Shown here one piece after another: positions 52,646 to 61,799 of a stretch of DNA of 64,000 nt. Made by a program: the position numbers and the translations under genes. A model generated the notes under the pieces. The model ran no database searches and was not told where the DNA came from. It worked only from the letters and a program-made list of their open reading frames with translations. Location: NCBI RefSeq assembly GCF_008121495.1, contig NZ_CP043051.1, forward strand, positions 2,313,001 to 2,377,000, written 5' to 3'. Every line of letters begins with the position of its first letter. The stretch's first letter is position 1. The stretch comes from Mediterraneibacter gnavus ATCC 29149 (GTDB taxonomy: Bacteria; Bacillota; Clostridia; Lachnospirales; Lachnospiraceae).

Positions 52646-53938
52646 ATGGATTACAGTAAAAATCAAAGGAGGAACTCACAGGCCATCCGAATGCAGCAGG
52701 AGCACATAGACAAGGGAAAACTCCAGATCCAGATTACATCACAAGTGACGGCTTTTCCCATCCAGAATGCGCAGGTTTCCATTTCTTATACCGGAGTTCC
52801 GGAAAATACTCTGGAAAAGCTGCAGACAGATTCATCCGGGCAGACAGAAGAAATCGAACTGGCGGCACCGCCCATCGAGTACAGCCTGAACCCGGAATCG
52901 GATCAGCAGCCCTATTCCGAATATACACTGAATGTGGAGGCGGAAGGATTTGAACCGGTGAGTATCTCAGGGGCGGAGATTCTGGCAGATGTGACGGCAA
53001 TTCAAAATATTTCTATGCGTCCTCAGGTTACACAGGAAGAGTCGGGAGAAGTGTTCGTGATTCCTGCACATACGCTCTACGGGGAATATCCGGCGAAAAT
53101 TGCGGAGGATGAGATCAAGCCGGTCACAGAGTCCGGAGAGATCGTGCTCAGCCGGGTAGTGATTCCGGAATTTGTGGTTGTCCACGATGGTTCTCCGAGG
53201 GACTCCACGGCAAAAAATTACTATGTGAGATATCGGGATTACATCAAAAATGTGGCGTCCAGTGAGATTTATGCAACCTGGCCGGACAGTACGATCCGCG
53301 CAAATGTGCTGGCGATTATGTCATTTACATTGAACAGGGTATACACAGAATGGTATCGGAATAAAGGGTATGATTTTACGATCACATCGTCTACAGCATT
53401 TGATCACAAGTGGATTCCGGAACGAAATGTGTACGATACGATTTCGGCGGTAGTGGATGAGATTTTTGCAAACTATCTGTCCCGTCCGAATGTACGGCAG
53501 CCGATTCTGACGCAGTATTGTGATGGTACCAGGGTGAGCTGTCCCAACTGGATGACACAATGGGGGTCAAAGGAGCTGGGAGATCAGGGATATACTCCGA
53601 TTGAGATTCTGCGTTATTTTTACGGAAGTGATATGTATATCAATACAGCGGAAGAAATTTCCGGAATCCCGTCTTCCTGGCCGGGATATACACTGGAAAA
53701 TGGATCCAGCGGAGCAAAGGTACGTCAGCTTCAGGAACAGCTCAATGTGATCGCGGGGGCGTATCCGGCGCTGCCAAAGATTCAGACAGACGGAGTGTAT
53801 GGACCGGCAACTGCGGAGGCGGTCAGAAAGTTTCAGGAAATTTTTGGTCTGCCGCAGACAGGAACCGTGGATTACCGGACCTGGTATAAGATTTCACAAA
53901 TTTATGTGGGAGTTTCCAGAATTGCAGAATTGAATTAA
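52646..53938 (+). CDS. Peptidoglycan-binding protein with SpoIID-like domain
   Basis: About 430 residues, no signal peptide. The N-terminal third has beta-rich regions (Cna-B/carboxypeptidase-regulatory-like; QITSQVTAFPIQNAQVSISYTG). The middle resembles SpoIID/LytB (YIKNVASSEIYATWPDSTIRANVLAIMSFTLNRVY, in parts; the usual catalytic-type Glu in SSE). The C-terminal ~75 residues are a PG_binding_1 repeat (SSGAKVRQLQEQLN, GVYGPATAEAVRKFQ). The pattern is known in clostridia, possibly for spore cortex or wall work. ATG 52646 is 9 bases after AAGG; ATG 52640 is only 3. Confidence 0.78.
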   Translation: MDYSKNQRRNSQAIRMQQEHIDKGKLQIQITSQVTAFPIQNAQVSISYTGVPENTLEKLQTDSSGQTEEIELAAPPIEYSLNPESDQQPYSEYTLNVEAEGFEPVSISGAEILADVTAIQNISMRPQVTQEESGEVFVIPAHTLYGEYPAKIAEDEIKPVTESGEIVLSRVVIPEFVVVHDGSPRDSTAKNYYVRYRDYIKNVASSEIYATWPDSTIRANVLAIMSFTLNRVYTEWYRNKGYDFTITSSTAFDHKWIPERNVYDTISAVVDEIFANYLSRPNVRQPILTQYCDGTRVSCPNWMTQWGSKELGDQGYTPIEILRYFYGSDMYINTAEEISGIPSSWPGYTLENGSSGAKVRQLQEQLNVIAGAYPALPKIQTDGVYGPATAEAVRKFQEIFGLPQTGTVDYRTWYKISQIYVGVSRIAELN

Positions 53939-53961
53939 AGTGGATACAATGTGAAAAATTC

Positions 53962-53990
53962 TTGACAGAGGAAAAAGTCTTTTTTATAAT
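53962..53990 (+). promoter_or_regulatory. Promoter of the lrgAB operon
   Basis: TTGACA 53962-53967 and TATAAT 53985-53990, both consensus, 17-base spacer. Confidence 0.9.
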
Positions 53991-53991
53991 C

Positions 53992-54008
53992 AACTGGTAC
54001 TACCAGTT
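53992..54008. promoter_or_regulatory. FadR-subfamily operator
   Basis: AACTGGTACTACCAGTT is a perfect 8-bp palindrome with one central base, starting two bases after the -10. Its TGGT...ACCA core is the FadR/GntR-type half-site pattern. The operon's last gene encodes a FadR-type GntR protein, so autoregulation is likely. Confidence 0.82.
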
Positions 54009-54030
54009 GGTTATAAGGGAGAATGAGAAA

Positions 54031-54414
54031 ATGAAAATATTGAGACAATTTGTAATCATCCTGCTGATTTCTTTTTTAGGAGAACTGTTAAAAGCTGCGC
54101 TGCCATTGCCTGTTCCGGCAAGCGTGTGGGGGCTTATCCTTATGCTGGCGGCATTGAAAACAGGGGTGCTCAAGCTGAGTCAGGTTTCTGATGCGGCAGT
54201 CTTTTTGATTGAGATCATGCCGGTCATGTTTATTCCTGCAGGAGTCGGTCTTTTGAATGCATGGGGAGTGCTGAAGCCCGTGTGGATCCCGATCAGTGTG
54301 ATCACGGTCGTGACTACGGTTCTGGTAATGGCAGTGACTGCAAAAGTGACACAGACTGTCATACACAATAGTAAAAAGAAGAAAGAGAAAGCAGAACAGG
54401 AGACAGTAAGATGA
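54031..54414 (+). CDS. lrgA: LrgA/CidA family membrane protein
   Basis: 127 residues with four membrane helices; LPLPVPASVWGLILMLAAL and LIEIMPVMFIPAGVGL are the family signatures. Holin-like proteins, now also seen as pyruvate or related metabolite transport partners of LrgB. AAGGGAG lies ~9 bases before ATG 54031; an upstream GTG at 53962 falls in the promoter and is not the start. Overlaps lrgB (ATGA). Confidence 0.9.
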   Translation: MKILRQFVIILLISFLGELLKAALPLPVPASVWGLILMLAALKTGVLKLSQVSDAAVFLIEIMPVMFIPAGVGLLNAWGVLKPVWIPISVITVVTTVLVMAVTAKVTQTVIHNSKKKKEKAEQETVR

Positions 54415-55103
54415 AAGAGTTTTTAGTACATTCCGTATTTTTCGGTGCAGCAGTCAGTCTGATCGGTTACGAGGCAGGGCTGCTTTTAAAACGAAAGTTC
54501 AAGATGGCAATTTTTAATCCGCTTTTGATCGCCATTTTGTGTGTTATGGCGATTCTGACAGTAGGGGATATTTCCTATGATGATTACAATCAGGGTGCAC
54601 AGTATTTGAGTTACCTGCTCACGCCGGCAACCGTTTGTCTGGCAGTTCCGTTATATCAGCAGTTAAATCTGCTGAAAAAGAATTTAAAAGCAGTAGCGGC
54701 GGGAATCTTATCCGGAGTTTTGACAAGTATACTCAGTGTTCTTGGCCTGTCTTATTTATTCGGACTTTCTCATGATATGTATGTGACACTGCTTCCGAAA
54801 TCAATTACAACAGCAATCGGAATGGGAGTGTCGGAAGAACTAGGGGGAATTGTTACGATTACCGTTGCAGTGATCATCATTACCGGAGTACTGGGAAATA
54901 TGATCGCAGACGTGGTGTACCGGGTATTTCGGATCAAAGAACCAGTAGCGAAGGGGCTGGCCCTGGGAACAGCATCCCATGCGATCGGAACAGCAAAAGC
55001 AATGGAGATGGGACCGGTAGAAGGCGCCATGAGCAGTCTGGCGATTGCGGTAGCCGGACTTTTGACCGTAATTTTCGCATCTGTTTTTGCAGGATGTTTA
55101 TAA
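54411..55103 (+). CDS. lrgB: LrgB family membrane protein
   Basis: 230 residues, about 7-8 membrane helices. LLTPATVCLAVPLYQQ, LLPKSITTAIGMGVSEELGG and LALGTASHAIGTAKAMEMGPVEGAMSSLAIAVAG (in parts) are diagnostic. Works with LrgA. Followed 14 bases on by a kinase-like gene in the same transcript. Confidence 0.93.
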   Translation: MKEFLVHSVFFGAAVSLIGYEAGLLLKRKFKMAIFNPLLIAILCVMAILTVGDISYDDYNQGAQYLSYLLTPATVCLAVPLYQQLNLLKKNLKAVAAGILSGVLTSILSVLGLSYLFGLSHDMYVTLLPKSITTAIGMGVSEELGGIVTITVAVIIITGVLGNMIADVVYRVFRIKEPVAKGLALGTASHAIGTAKAMEMGPVEGAMSSLAIAVAGLLTVIFASVFAGCL

Positions 55104-55117
55104 GGGAGGAAGAACAA

Positions 55118-55708
55118 ATGAAGCGTATGATCATTACAATTGGAAGACAGTCCGGAAGCAGCGGAAGAAAAGTCGGGGAATTACTGGCAGAGAGACTTTC
55201 TCTTCCTCTTTATGGAAAGGCAGAACTTCAAAAGATTGCAGAAGGTACGGATGATTATGAAGAGGTGCAGGCATTTTATGAGGAAGAGCCGGTAAACAGT
55301 TTATTATATGCCATTGCTATGAGCCAGTTTGAACAGGAGGTCGGACGGATTCCGTTTCAAAGAATCCGGGAGCTGGCGTCGAAAGAGTCCTGCATTATAA
55401 TAGGAAGATGCGCAGGCCATATTTTCAGAGAAGATCCGGAAGCAGTCCGTGTCTTTATCCATGCAGATCCCAAGATCCGTGTGCAGAGAATCATGGAGCG
55501 GGAAGGACTTTCCGAGACAAAGGCAAAGAAATTTCTGGAGGATACAGACAGCAGACGAGCTTCTTTCCATAAATATTATACAAAGCAGGAGTGGGGACTG
55601 GCACAGGATTACGAACTGTGTCTGGACAGCGGCGTTTTGGGGATCGAAGGTACAGTTGAGGTATTGACAGAATATTTAAGATTCAGAGGTTTTTTAGGGA
55701 ATGAATGA
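55118..55708 (+). CDS. Cytidylate kinase-like family protein
   Basis: 196 residues. ITIGRQSGSSGRKVGELLAERL (P-loop region), IIIGRCAGHIFRE, VFIHADPKIRVQRIMEREGLS and RRASFHKYYTKQEWG are features of the cytidylate kinase-like family (Cytidylate_kin2). It is not the housekeeping Cmk. GGGAGGAAGAACAA precedes ATG 55118. Its role within an lrgAB operon is unknown. Overlaps gntR by 8 bases. Confidence 0.85.
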   Translation: MKRMIITIGRQSGSSGRKVGELLAERLSLPLYGKAELQKIAEGTDDYEEVQAFYEEEPVNSLLYAIAMSQFEQEVGRIPFQRIRELASKESCIIIGRCAGHIFREDPEAVRVFIHADPKIRVQRIMEREGLSETKAKKFLEDTDSRRASFHKYYTKQEWGLAQDYELCLDSGVLGIEGTVEVLTEYLRFRGFLGNE

Positions 55709-56354
55709 GAAAACATATGAGAGAGTGATCGAATATCTGAAACAGCAGATACAAGAAGGAAAACTTTCCTGCGGAAGCAAGATCCCATCTGAGCGGGAGC
55801 TGGCGGCAAGTCTGAATCTGGGACGAAATTCTGTCCGGGAGGCTCTTCGCACAATGGAACATACCGGAATGCTGGAGAGCAGACAGGGCAAAGGAAATTT
55901 TCTGGTGAATATGCCGCAGAAAAGTCTGGGAAATGTGTTTTCCATGATGCTGCTCACCGGACAGAGCAACTACAGGGAAGTCAGCCGAATCCGGCGAATC
56001 CTGGAGCAGGAGGCATTTGTACAGGCAGTGCGGTTGAAAAATCCGGAAGTTTTAAAGAGGCTGAAAGCAGAAATAAAAGAGATGCAGATACCGGAAAAGA
56101 CGGCAGAGCATGACCGAAGATTCCATCAGGAGCTGATCCGTGCAGGAGAGAATCAATTGCTTGTCGCAGTGATGGAATCTTTGTCCGGTCTTTGTGAAGA
56201 AGAAATCGCACATGTACAAAAGGAAGCAAAAAATGAGGACTGGTGTCAGATCCATGAAGAAATCGTAAATGCCCTGGAAGAAGGAAATATGGAAAAAGGG
56301 CTGAAATGGATTCGCAGGCATTACGATAAAATTGATGACACTTTAATTTTCTAA
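55701..56354 (+). CDS. GntR-family regulator, FadR subfamily
   Basis: 217 residues. N-terminal winged helix YLKQQIQEGKLSCGSKIPSERELAASLNLGRNSVREALRTMEHTGMLESRQGKGNF (in parts), C-terminal all-helical FCD ligand domain (EVSRIRRILEQEAF; DRRFHQELIRAGEN; HEEIVNALEEGN). It is the last gene of the lrgA-lrgB-kinase operon and the probable binder of the AACTGGTA-C-TACCAGTT site. FCD proteins usually sense carboxylic acids such as lactate or pyruvate, which fits an LrgAB metabolite system. Confidence 0.93.
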   Translation: MNEKTYERVIEYLKQQIQEGKLSCGSKIPSERELAASLNLGRNSVREALRTMEHTGMLESRQGKGNFLVNMPQKSLGNVFSMMLLTGQSNYREVSRIRRILEQEAFVQAVRLKNPEVLKRLKAEIKEMQIPEKTAEHDRRFHQELIRAGENQLLVAVMESLSGLCEEEIAHVQKEAKNEDWCQIHEEIVNALEEGNMEKGLKWIRRHYDKIDDTLIF

Positions 56355-56361
56355 AAACAGG

Positions 56362-56390
56362 TTGAAATATTCCCGGGTATGTAGTATAAT
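56362..56390 (+). promoter_or_regulatory. Promoter of carAB
   Basis: TTGAAA 56362-56367 and TATAAT 56385-56390 with a 17-base spacer. Only 42 bases lie between the -10 and carA, so a PyrR-type attenuator is absent. Confidence 0.8.
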
Positions 56391-56432
56391 CTTTACAATT
56401 TGAGAAAATTTACGAAGGGATAAGGTGAACAG

Positions 56433-57503
56433 ATGAAGGCATTTCTGATTTTAGAAGATGGAACCGTGTTTACAGGAACAAGCATTGGTTCGACAAGAGA
56501 TATGATTAGTGAAATCGTGTTTAATACCTCCATGACAGGATATTTAGAGGTGTTGACAGACCCTTCTTATGCGGGACAGGCAGTCGTAATGACGTATCCG
56601 TTGATTGGGAATTATGGAATCACACCGGACATGGAATCAAGAAAAGCATGGCCGGATGGTTATATTGTAAGAGAGCTGTCTCGTATGCCAAGCAATTTCA
56701 GATGTGAAGGTACGATTCAGGACTTTTTGAAAGAGCAGGATATTCCTGGAATCGCAGGCGTGGACACACGTGCTCTGACAAAGATTTTACGGGAAAAAGG
56801 TACCATGAATGGTATGATTACTACAAATGAAAATTACAATCTGGAAGAGATTCTTCCAAAGCTGAAGGCCTACACAGTAGGTGATGTTGTTTCTAAAGTA
56901 ACATGCAGCGAGAAATATGTTCTGGAAGGAACAGGAAAGAAAGTAGCACTGCTGGATTTAGGAGCAAAAAATAATATTGCCAAATCTTTAAATCAGCGTG
57001 GTTGCGAAGTGACTGTATACCCGGCCCACACAACTGCAGAAGAGATCATTTCATCGAATCCTGACGGAATCATGTTGTCAAACGGCCCTGGAGACCCGGC
57101 AGACTGCACCTCTATTATTGAAGAAATCAAAAAATTGTACAATACAGATATTCCGATCTTTGCAATTTGCCTTGGACATCAGCTCATGGCTCTTGCTACA
57201 GGTGCGACTACACACAAGTTAAAATACGGACATCGCGGTGGAAATCATCCGGTCAAAGACCTTCAGACAAATCGTGTATATATTTCTTCTCAGAATCACG
57301 GTTATGTGGTAGATGCAGAAAATGTAGATCCAAATGTGGCAGTGCCTGCATTTACGAATGTCAACGATGGAACAAACGAGGGACTTGCCTATGTCGGAAA
57401 GAACATCTTTACCGTACAGTTCCATCCGGAAGCATGCCCGGGACCACAGGATTCCGGTTACCTGTTTGACAGATTCATTGAGATGATGGGAGGAGCGAAA
57501 TAA
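56433..57503 (+). CDS. carA: Carbamoyl phosphate synthase, small (glutaminase) subunit
   Basis: 356 residues. N-terminal small-subunit domain (AFLILEDGTVFTGTSIGS; GYLEVLTDPSYAGQ). C-terminal class I glutaminase with Cys246 in AICLGHQLM and the His-Glu pair in VQFHPEA. It supplies ammonia to CarB for pyrimidine and arginine synthesis. The stop overlaps the carB start (TAATG). Confidence 0.97.
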   Translation: MKAFLILEDGTVFTGTSIGSTRDMISEIVFNTSMTGYLEVLTDPSYAGQAVVMTYPLIGNYGITPDMESRKAWPDGYIVRELSRMPSNFRCEGTIQDFLKEQDIPGIAGVDTRALTKILREKGTMNGMITTNENYNLEEILPKLKAYTVGDVVSKVTCSEKYVLEGTGKKVALLDLGAKNNIAKSLNQRGCEVTVYPAHTTAEEIISSNPDGIMLSNGPGDPADCTSIIEEIKKLYNTDIPIFAICLGHQLMALATGATTHKLKYGHRGGNHPVKDLQTNRVYISSQNHGYVVDAENVDPNVAVPAFTNVNDGTNEGLAYVGKNIFTVQFHPEACPGPQDSGYLFDRFIEMMGGAK

Positions 57504-60500
57504 TGCCAAGAGACAGTCGTATTAAAAAAGTATTAGTAATTGGGTCCGGTCCTATCATTATCGGACAGGCAGCGGAGTTTGACTATGCAGGAACACAGGC
57601 ATGCCGTTCTTTGAAGGAAGAAGGAATCGAAGTTGTTCTGTTGAACTCCAACCCGGCGACGATCATGACAGATAAAGATATCGCAGATAAAGTATATATT
57701 GAGCCATTGACAGTAGAAGTTGTGGAACAGCTGATTTTAAAAGAGCAGCCGGACAGCGTACTTCCGACACTGGGAGGACAGGCTGGTCTGAACCTGGCAA
57801 TGGAACTGGAAGAGGCAGGATTTTTAAGAGAACACAATGTCCGCCTGATCGGTACAACTTCTGAGACAATCAAAAAGGCAGAGGATCGTCTGGAATTTAA
57901 AGCAACGATGGAAAAGATCGGAGAACCGGTCGCAGCTTCTCTGGTCGTAGAAAACGTAGAAGACGGTCTTGCATTTGCAAATAAGATCGGATATCCGGTT
58001 GTACTTCGTCCGGCATACACACTGGGAGGAAGCGGCGGCGGTATCGCACATGATTCTGAACAGCTGGTGGAGATCCTGGAGAACGGACTTCGTCTTTCCC
58101 GTGTAGGACAGGTTCTGGTAGAGCGCTGTATTGCAGGATGGAAAGAGATTGAGTACGAAGTAATGCGTGACGGAAACGGAAACTGCATTACGGTATGTAA
58201 TATGGAAAATATTGACCCGGTTGGTGTGCATACAGGAGACAGTATCGTTGTGGCACCGTCACAGACGCTGGGGGACAAAGAATACCAGATGCTGCGTACT
58301 TCCGCTTTAAATATTATCAGTGAGCTGAATATCACGGGTGGATGTAACGTACAGTATGCTCTGCATCCGGAGACATTTGAATACTGTGTAATCGAGGTAA
58401 ACCCGCGTGTCAGCCGTTCTTCTGCGCTGGCTTCCAAAGCGACAGGATATCCGATCGCGAAGGTTGCAGCAAAGATCGCTCTTGGTTATACACTGGATGA
58501 GATCAAAAATGCGATCACACAGAAGACATATGCAAGCTTTGAACCAATGCTGGACTACTGTGTCGTAAAACTTCCGAGACTTCCGTTTGATAAGTTTATC
58601 AGTGCAAAGAGAACACTGACTACACAGATGAAGGCAACCGGAGAGGTGATGAGTATCTGCGACAACTTTGAAGGTGCGCTGATGAAAGCCATCCGCTCTC
58701 TGGAGCAGCATGTAGACAGCCTCATGTCTTATGATTTCACAGATCTGTCTGTGGAAGAACTGACAGAGCAGCTGGAGATCGTGGATGATATGCGTATGTG
58801 GAGAATCGCAGAAGCAATCCGCCGAGGTGTAAGCTACGAAAAAATTCACGAGATCACACAGATCGATGAGTGGTTTATCGATAAATTTGCAATTATCGTA
58901 GAGATGGAAAACGCACTGAAGTCCGAAGAGCTGACACCGGAACTGTTAAAAGAAGCAAAACGGATGGAGTTCCCGGATAACGTGATCGCACAGCTGACAG
59001 GAAAGACAGAGCGTGAGATCCACGATATGCGTCATGCAAACGGCATTGTTGCAGCATACAAGATCGTAGATACGTGTGCAGCAGAATTTGCGGCAGAGAC
59101 ACCGTACTACTATTCTGTATTTGGAAGTGAGAATGAAGTAGAAGAGACTCGTGACAAGAAAAAAGTTCTGGTACTTGGATCCGGTCCGATCCGTATCGGT
59201 CAGGGAATCGAGTTCGATTTCTGTTCCGTACACTGTACATGGGCATTTGCAAAAGAAGGGTACGAGACGATCATCGTGAACAACAACCCGGAAACAGTTA
59301 GTACAGACTTTGATATTGCAGACAAGCTGTATTTTGAACCACTGACTCCGGAAGATGTAGAGAGTATTGTAGATATCGAAAAGCCAGACGGTGCAGTTGT
59401 ACAGTTTGGTGGACAGACAGCGATCAAGCTGACAGAAGCTCTGATGAAAATGGGTGTTCCGATCCTTGGAACTTCTGCAGAGAATGTAGACAAAGCAGAA
59501 GACCGTGAATTATTCGATGAGATCCTTGAAGAGTGCGAGATTCCACGTCCGACAGGAGGAACGGTGTTTACTGCAGAAGAAGCCAAAGAAGTTGCAAACA
59601 GACTTGGATATCCGGTTCTGGTAAGACCTTCTTACGTATTGGGTGGACAGGGAATGCAGATCGCGATCAATGATAATGATATCGATGAATTTATCGGAAT
59701 CATCAACCGGATCGCACAGGATCATCCGATTCTGGTGGATAAATATTTACAGGGGAAAGAAATCGAGGTCGATGCAGTTTGTGACGGCGAAGACATTCTG
59801 ATTCCTGGAATCATGGAACACATTGAGCGTGCAGGAATCCATTCCGGAGACAGTATCTCTGTATATCCGGCACAGAGCCTGACACAGAAAGCAAAAGACA
59901 AGATTGCAGAGTATACAAGAAGACTTGCAAAATCTCTCCATGTCATCGGTCTGATCAATATTCAGTTCATCGTATGTGGAGAAGATGATGTGTATGTGAT
60001 CGAAGTAAACCCACGTTCCAGCCGTACGGTTCCTTATATCAGTAAAGTAACCGGAATTCCGATCGTACCGCTTGCATCCAAAGTGATCATCGGAAACAAG
60101 ATCAAAGAACTGGGATACACACCGGGACTGCAGCCGGAAGCAGATTACGTGGCAGTGAAGATGCCGGTATTCTCCTTTGAGAAGATCCGTGGTGCAGATA
60201 TCAGCCTTGGACCTGAGATGAAATCTACAGGAGAATGTCTGGGAATTGCCAAGACATTTGACGAGGCACTTTATAAAGCATTCCTGGGTGCAGGAATCAA
60301 GCTGCCGAAGTTCAAAAACATGATCATGACTGTCCGTGATGAGGACAAACCGGAGGCAGTGGAGATCGGACGCAGATTTGAAAAGATCGGATACCGTATC
60401 TTTGCTACAAAGAGCACGGCAGAAGCGCTGAACGCAGCAGGCGTGAAAGCAATTCCGGTCCGCAAGATCGAGCAGGAGTCGCCAAACCTTCTGGATCTCA

Positions 60501-60706
60501 TTTTAGGACACGAGATCGATCTGGTCATCGATATTCCGGCACAGGGGGCAGAGCACTCCAGAGACGGATTTGTCATCCGAAGAAACGCTATTGAGACAGG
60601 TGTCAATGTACTGACAGCGATCGATACCGCTGAGGCGCTGATCACCAGTCTTGAAAATACAGATATTAAAAAACTGACACTGATCGATATTGCGACAGTG
60701 CAGTAA
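57503..60706 (+). CDS. carB: Carbamoyl phosphate synthase, large subunit
   Basis: 1067 residues, full length. Two homologous ATP-grasp halves, each beginning KKVLV(I/L)GSGP: VIGSGPIIIGQAAEFDYAGTQA and VLGSGPIRIGQGIEFDFCS. C-terminal MGS-like regulatory domain from about residue 930. Makes carbamoyl phosphate from bicarbonate, 2 ATP and ammonia delivered by CarA. A perfect T-tailed hairpin follows. Confidence 0.98.
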   Translation: MPRDSRIKKVLVIGSGPIIIGQAAEFDYAGTQACRSLKEEGIEVVLLNSNPATIMTDKDIADKVYIEPLTVEVVEQLILKEQPDSVLPTLGGQAGLNLAMELEEAGFLREHNVRLIGTTSETIKKAEDRLEFKATMEKIGEPVAASLVVENVEDGLAFANKIGYPVVLRPAYTLGGSGGGIAHDSEQLVEILENGLRLSRVGQVLVERCIAGWKEIEYEVMRDGNGNCITVCNMENIDPVGVHTGDSIVVAPSQTLGDKEYQMLRTSALNIISELNITGGCNVQYALHPETFEYCVIEVNPRVSRSSALASKATGYPIAKVAAKIALGYTLDEIKNAITQKTYASFEPMLDYCVVKLPRLPFDKFISAKRTLTTQMKATGEVMSICDNFEGALMKAIRSLEQHVDSLMSYDFTDLSVEELTEQLEIVDDMRMWRIAEAIRRGVSYEKIHEITQIDEWFIDKFAIIVEMENALKSEELTPELLKEAKRMEFPDNVIAQLTGKTEREIHDMRHANGIVAAYKIVDTCAAEFAAETPYYYSVFGSENEVEETRDKKKVLVLGSGPIRIGQGIEFDFCSVHCTWAFAKEGYETIIVNNNPETVSTDFDIADKLYFEPLTPEDVESIVDIEKPDGAVVQFGGQTAIKLTEALMKMGVPILGTSAENVDKAEDRELFDEILEECEIPRPTGGTVFTAEEAKEVANRLGYPVLVRPSYVLGGQGMQIAINDNDIDEFIGIINRIAQDHPILVDKYLQGKEIEVDAVCDGEDILIPGIMEHIERAGIHSGDSISVYPAQSLTQKAKDKIAEYTRRLAKSLHVIGLINIQFIVCGEDDVYVIEVNPRSSRTVPYISKVTGIPIVPLASKVIIGNKIKELGYTPGLQPEADYVAVKMPVFSFEKIRGADISLGPEMKSTGECLGIAKTFDEALYKAFLGAGIKLPKFKNMIMTVRDEDKPEAVEIGRRFEKIGYRIFATKSTAEALNAAGVKAIPVRKIEQESPNLLDLILGHEIDLVIDIPAQGAEHSRDGFVIRRNAIETGVNVLTAIDTAEALITSLENTDIKKLTLIDIATVQ

Positions 60707-60715
60707 ATAAGGAAG

Positions 60716-60742
60716 CCCGGGAGAATGATCTCCCGGGTTTTT
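60716..60742 (+). terminator. Terminator of carAB
   Basis: CCCGGGAGA (60716-60724), loop ATGA, TCTCCCGGG (60729-60737), T5. Confidence 0.92.
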
Positions 60743-60746
60743 GATG

Positions 60747-61592
60747 TTATGTCCTGTGATTCTGACGCCAGATTCTTGGCGATTCCCCATATACATTTTT
60801 GAAAGCACGCGAAAAATGCAGTGGATTGGCATACCCAACAGCGTTTGAAATCTCACTGATGGAGAGTTGAGTAAGTTTTAAAAGTTCCGTAGCTTTTACC
60901 ATACGGTAATTCATTAAAAATTCCTGAGGTGAACGCCCCAGAGTCTCTTTGAAAATCTTTCCAAAGTAGCTGCGGTTCAGACCGCATACCTCAGCAATAT
61001 CTTCTACGGATATATCATTTTGAAAATTCTGTTCAATAAATGCAATTGCCTCATGGATATAGAAATCCCGCAGTCTGCCGGCAGAGTTTGTCTGTTCACG
61101 TGTGCAGGAGCGGGTGAGCGCATCCATAAAAAGGTAGAGATGGCCGATCAGATGAAAAGGCGGCTGTTCGGGATTACGTGCAATATAGAGCATTTCTTCT
61201 TTCAGAACTTCCCGCATTTCTTTGGAATGTGCATGATAGATTGGTGCAGATTTAGTCAGTCCTGCCAGTTCCAGAATTTCTTTTACGCGAAGTCCGTCAA
61301 ATTCGATCCACACATATTCCCAGGGAAGCTTCTGGTCGGCGATGTAGGTGGTGATCTGCTGCGGGAAGATCATAAATCCCTGTCCGCTTTTGACAGAATA
61401 GGTCTGTGTTATTCCGGAAGTATCATCGGCCATCAGTGTACCGGTTCCGGAGATCACATAATGGAACAGATAATGATTTCTGGCAGCCGGACCGTAGGAG
61501 TGGGAAGGCTGACACTGTTCCCAGCCGAACTGGTACAGGCTCATATCAATAAAATTTTCGTTTGGAAAAACAGAAAAGAGTATATTACTCAT
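60747..61592 (-). CDS. AraC-family regulator of the adjacent sugar transporter
   Basis: 281 residues. N-terminal cupin-like sensor (YLFHYVISGTGTL, GQGFMIFPQQITTYIAD). C-terminal double helix-turn-helix: DISVEDIAEVCGLNRSYFGKIFKETLG (in parts), SISEISNAVGYANPLHFSRAFKNVYG. ATG 61592 follows AAAGGAGACTTTT. Divergent from the sugar ABC genes, which it probably activates on oligosaccharide. Confidence 0.92.
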   Translation of the reverse strand: MSNILFSVFPNENFIDMSLYQFGWEQCQPSHSYGPAARNHYLFHYVISGTGTLMADDTSGITQTYSVKSGQGFMIFPQQITTYIADQKLPWEYVWIEFDGLRVKEILELAGLTKSAPIYHAHSKEMREVLKEEMLYIARNPEQPPFHLIGHLYLFMDALTRSCTREQTNSAGRLRDFYIHEAIAFIEQNFQNDISVEDIAEVCGLNRSYFGKIFKETLGRSPQEFLMNYRMVKATELLKLTQLSISEISNAVGYANPLHFSRAFKNVYGESPRIWRQNHRT

Positions 61593-61799
61593 AAAAGTCT
61601 CCTTTCCTGACTTGTTGTAAAAGTGAGGTGTATTTTCATTATATACCAAAATGCTAGATTATTTCAAATATAGAATATAAAACAAGCATTAAGATATAAA
61701 AGTGCAAAAATTATGGTATTCATAGTCGCAAAATGGAATGTTATAATACTAATAAAGAAAAACATGTACATGAAAAAAGAAAAAGGAGCGGAAATATTG

